Assembly: GCA_020440645.1 (NCBI GenBank)
Contig: JAGRNR010000014.1
Location: 1-64,000 of the forward strand
Reading direction: 5' to 3'
From: JAHEFU01 sp020440645
Lineage (GTDB): Bacteria; 4484-113; JAFGCY01
DNA length: 64,000 nucleotides
The position numbers were made by a program, and so were the translations under genes. This document shows positions 61,371 through 64,000 of the stretch, piece after piece (position 1 is the first letter of the stretch; each line of letters begins with the position of its first letter). The notes under the pieces are model-generated. The model saw nothing but the letters and a program-made list of their open reading frames with translations, was not told the origin of the DNA and searched no databases.

Positions 61371-63995
61371 CTAGAATCCGCCGAGGTTGTAGGCCTCATC
61401 CTGCACCGTCACAGTATTGCCATCCGTGTCAAATGTGAGCCCGTGCCAGCGCTGGTTGGCATTGGCAAGGCCGCCTTCCATTGCGTAGGTACCACCGGCA
61501 GGTCCGGCAATAGTTATCTGAGTCACACGGATCACGTTCATGGACAGTACAGGTGCGTCCATCATGATGTGGTAAACGCCGGGGTGCACGACCGCCACGG
61601 TGACGACGATGCTTCCGGTGTGGGATTCATCATCGCCGTTGTACTGCGTACGGTCCTCCCACAGCGCAAACGGTTCAGCAGCCAGGCTGCCCGGGCTGTT
61701 GCGGCTGACCCAGGTCGTGCCCTGGTCCGTCGTCATTGCCAGGTAGGGCTTGTACTCGTAGCTGCGCGGGACCATGTTGCTCGCGAATCGTCCTTCCCAC
61801 TCGATGGTGAAGCGCAGCTGGCCCTCGGGCAGCGGCTCCTCGCCCTGCAGCAGCCAGAAGGTGCCGGGCTCCTCCAGGTTGTTGGCAACCCAGATCTGGA
61901 CCTCCCGGTGGGTGTAGGGATGGTACTGCAGCGAGCGCGCCAGCACGACGAACTCGTTGGCCCCCTCCCGGAGCGGAACCGTCAGGCTGAAGTCGCCGCT
62001 CAGCGGCAGCTTGCCGCCCACCATCTCACGCCCCGGCAGGCGTGTGTTCCAGAAGTACAGCTCGTCAACCAGGTAGTAGCTGCTGTCAACATGCCCGCTG
62101 AGCGTGACCTGCTGCTCCTCCACCCGCTGCCCGGCGCTGAAGCCGTCAATGTTGACACTGGCCGTCTCATAGCCGCCGAAGGGTGGCTCAGCCGTGGCAT
62201 CCAGCAGGATGTTCTCGAAGTCCTCCAGCATCGGGATCGAGCCGTCACCCATCAGGCGCAGGTGCTGCTCGTCCGTGCCGAAGTAGTAGTTGCGTGTGGT
62301 CTGCGGGTTCGCCGGGTCAAGCATCATCACGGTGTTGCCACTGTATGCATAGGCCAGGCAGAGGGTCGATGGCCCGGCGGCTGGTTTCAGCAGGCAGAGC
62401 ACCGGCCCGCCGCTGCGGCGCATTGCCAGCTTCAGCTCCTCGAAGGCCCGCTGGTCGTCGCGGTCCGCATCACTGAGCGACCAGTTGTTGCCAAGCAGGT
62501 AGGAGGTGGTGGCGCGGGCGATGATCTTCTGCTGCACCTGCGGGTCCGGGAAGCGGCTGCCCAGCGGCCCCATGCTTTCCCGGTAGCTGTTGAAGTACCA
62601 GGCCTCAAAGGCCAGCCGGCCGATGGCCTCGACTTCCATCCAGGCGCAGTTGGGTGGCACGCTGAATGCATCCTGCAGCTGGCTGAAGCCTGTGCTGTAG
62701 CGCACCCGCTCGTTGGACCAGCGGTCGTTGGCATTTTCCTGCGCCAGCCAGACGATGCATTGCAGTGTGCCGCTGGGCTGCCAGTCCGGGGCGGCCGACG
62801 CCGTATGTACGTCGCTGCCGGGATAGGTCGCATACATCTCGAATTCAATCCAGCCGGCGGCATAGTCCGCCGCCGTCACGTTCAGCGGCACCATCTGCCC
62901 ATCCAGCCTTGCCAGCATCGGCTGCACCGCCACCTTGTCCTGCGCGTCGAACCAGGCGCGCACCGTGATTGGCAGTGCCAGGTTGACCGCCTCGGCACTG
63001 GAGATGTAGTAGAGGTCCCCGCCTAGATCCTCGCCATCGAGCTGAACATTGCCACTGGCGCTGCCCACGCTGAATTCCATCGCCGTTTCCAGAGCCCCTG
63101 CCGGGATGCTGATGGACAGCGGGCCAAAGCCCTTGTCCGGCCCGTTGATGCTGCCGCCGCCCGGCCCGATGATGATGGTCTCCGTGGCCGTGGTGCCACT
63201 GTGCTGCAGGATGGCCGGCCCGCAGTTCAGCATGCAGTCAGCAGCCAGACCCTCGCTTTCAGTGCGGTCAAACGGCCGCACCTGGTACCAGGCATGTTCG
63301 CGGGTCTGCAGCTCGTACTGCAGTCGCTCTGTCAGCTGCACCGCCGGCAGCTCAAGCTCGCCGACCAGCTCCCAGGGCCCGGCTTCCCCCTGCGAGCCGT
63401 AGATCCGGTAGCCGGCCACCGTCGTGCCGTAGTTGATGCCGATCGGTGTCACGTCGGCGATGTTCACCTCGCCGTTTCCATCCCCATCCGCCCGGCAGGC
63501 CTGCAGCCAGCCTGGGTCGCCATACCGGTGCTGGTAGTGCAGCCCGATCGGGGTCAGGTCGGCGATGTTGACCTCGCTGTTGAGGTCATAGTCGCCACAG
63601 CTCAGGTAGCTCCAGCTCAGGAGCCAGCCTTCGCTGTCAGACCCGCTGAGCAGCAGGTCGTGGATCTCATTGCTGCTGCCCAGCGGGGCGCGCAGGGCAC
63701 TGCGCCCTGCCAGCACGCGCAGCAATTCGCCGCGCAGTTCCTCAAACACCGCGTTGTCAACGCCTGCCGGAAGCGGGGCGGCCTCGATCTCCGCCTGGAC
63801 GGAGGCGTCCGCCGGCACAGCCGGGGTGGTGCCTGCCGTTGTGCCCCCGGCGCAGGCCGCGAGCAGCATTGCCAGCAGGATCAATGTCAGTAATGAAAGG
63901 GCTGGCGGGACAGGGGTCCCGCCATCACAGGGGCCGTCCGGCAGGGAAGCGGCATGCAGCCTTACCCTGTCCGGTGCAGTGCGGAAGTGTTGCAC
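61371..63995 (-). CDS. Dockerin-like lipoprotein with multiple beta domains
   Basis: Up to 874 residues; lipobox LAAC is at about residue 48, an unusually long lead, so the true start is uncertain. After a helical region (VFEELRGELLRVLAGRSAL) come two calcium loops, DYDLNSEVNIADLTPIG and DGDGNGEVNIADVTPIG, and the same beta-sandwich (AWYQVRPFDRTES) as in the paralogues. The C-terminal 600 residues differ from the propeller proteins and include PDKGFGPLSISIPAGALETAM (ZU5-like) and other beta domains. A hairpin at 63904-63923 lies inside the proposed N-terminus and hints that translation starts later or from a non-ATG codon. Confidence 0.8.
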   Translation of the reverse strand: MQHFRTAPDRVRLHAASLPDGPCDGGTPVPPALSLLTLILLAMLLAACAGGTTAGTTPAVPADASVQAEIEAAPLPAGVDNAVFEELRGELLRVLAGRSALRAPLGSSNEIHDLLLSGSDSEGWLLSWSYLSCGDYDLNSEVNIADLTPIGLHYQHRYGDPGWLQACRADGDGNGEVNIADVTPIGINYGTTVAGYRIYGSQGEAGPWELVGELELPAVQLTERLQYELQTREHAWYQVRPFDRTESEGLAADCMLNCGPAILQHSGTTATETIIIGPGGGSINGPDKGFGPLSISIPAGALETAMEFSVGSASGNVQLDGEDLGGDLYYISSAEAVNLALPITVRAWFDAQDKVAVQPMLARLDGQMVPLNVTAADYAAGWIEFEMYATYPGSDVHTASAAPDWQPSGTLQCIVWLAQENANDRWSNERVRYSTGFSQLQDAFSVPPNCAWMEVEAIGRLAFEAWYFNSYRESMGPLGSRFPDPQVQQKIIARATTSYLLGNNWSLSDADRDDQRAFEELKLAMRRSGGPVLCLLKPAAGPSTLCLAYAYSGNTVMMLDPANPQTTRNYYFGTDEQHLRLMGDGSIPMLEDFENILLDATAEPPFGGYETASVNIDGFSAGQRVEEQQVTLSGHVDSSYYLVDELYFWNTRLPGREMVGGKLPLSGDFSLTVPLREGANEFVVLARSLQYHPYTHREVQIWVANNLEEPGTFWLLQGEEPLPEGQLRFTIEWEGRFASNMVPRSYEYKPYLAMTTDQGTTWVSRNSPGSLAAEPFALWEDRTQYNGDDESHTGSIVVTVAVVHPGVYHIMMDAPVLSMNVIRVTQITIAGPAGGTYAMEGGLANANQRWHGLTFDTDGNTVTVQDEAYNLGGF
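63904..63923. repeat. 8-bp hairpin within the putative N-terminal coding region
   Basis: GGCGGGAC-AGGG-GTCCCGCC, of the same general type as the intergenic hairpins. Its position, before the signal-peptide hydrophobic core of the 61371 gene, suggests this stretch may really be noncoding. Confidence 0.5.
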
Positions 63996-64000
63996 AGACA

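Overview
The window is GC-rich DNA from a Gram-negative bacterium. It encodes two RND efflux systems, a TolC-type channel and about ten proteins with lipoprotein signal peptides. The lineage cannot be named from the sequence alone; large secreted lipoproteins with dockerin-like calcium repeats suggest a non-model, possibly uncultured phylum. There are three tRNA genes (Val-CAC, Val-GAC, Cys-GCA), all with encoded CCA. I see no rRNA, prophage, insertion sequence or CRISPR array.

Layout. 1-6.9 kb (minus strand): a heavy-metal efflux operon (Cys/His-rich secreted protein, TolC-like channel, His-rich CusB-like adaptor, CusA-like pump, PII-like regulator). 7.1-9.6 kb: an SGNH/MBOAT pair for O-acylation of an exported glycan. 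9.7-11.5 kb: a small orphan gene, a TPR-esterase and a DUF2892 protein. 11.6-16.3 kb: a second RND pump with adaptor. 16.5-22 kb: a small membrane protein, a lipoprotein, an ankyrin protein and two pentapeptide-repeat proteins. 22.1-25.9 kb: a four-gene HupE/UreJ-PPIase operon and a lipoprotein. 26-35 kb: a flavin reductase, Cys and Val tRNAs, a multi-module lipoprotein, a YihY protein and a class III cyclase-ATPase-TPR regulator. 34.2-38.9 kb: a split transketolase whose halves are separated by an esterase gene and a VOC gene. 39-47 kb and 61.4-64 kb: dockerin-like lipoproteins. 47-49 kb: an SPFH/NAD-kinase-like pair. 49.1-59.2 kb: three tandem paralogous giant lipoproteins. 59.4-61.3 kb: an aldo/keto reductase and an O-methyltransferase.

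The most unusual content is between the genes. (1) About fifteen loci carry degenerate tandem repeats with a strict 7-nt period. Unit families differ between loci (TGGTCAG, AGCAGNN, AGCAATG, ACNNCAG, GGANNTA types), but most pair with a reverse-complement arm, and many begin at or within a few bases of a stop codon. (2) A second set consists of short hairpins with stems of about 7 bp. The stem sequence changes by compensatory substitution from copy to copy; many start with GGAGG and end in GCAA, GTGA, GTAA or TAAA loops. One holds the stop codon of an RND gene in its loop. These two systems look like a shared gene-end architecture (termination, mRNA 3'-end protection or replicating hairpins) and are the main candidates for something undescribed.
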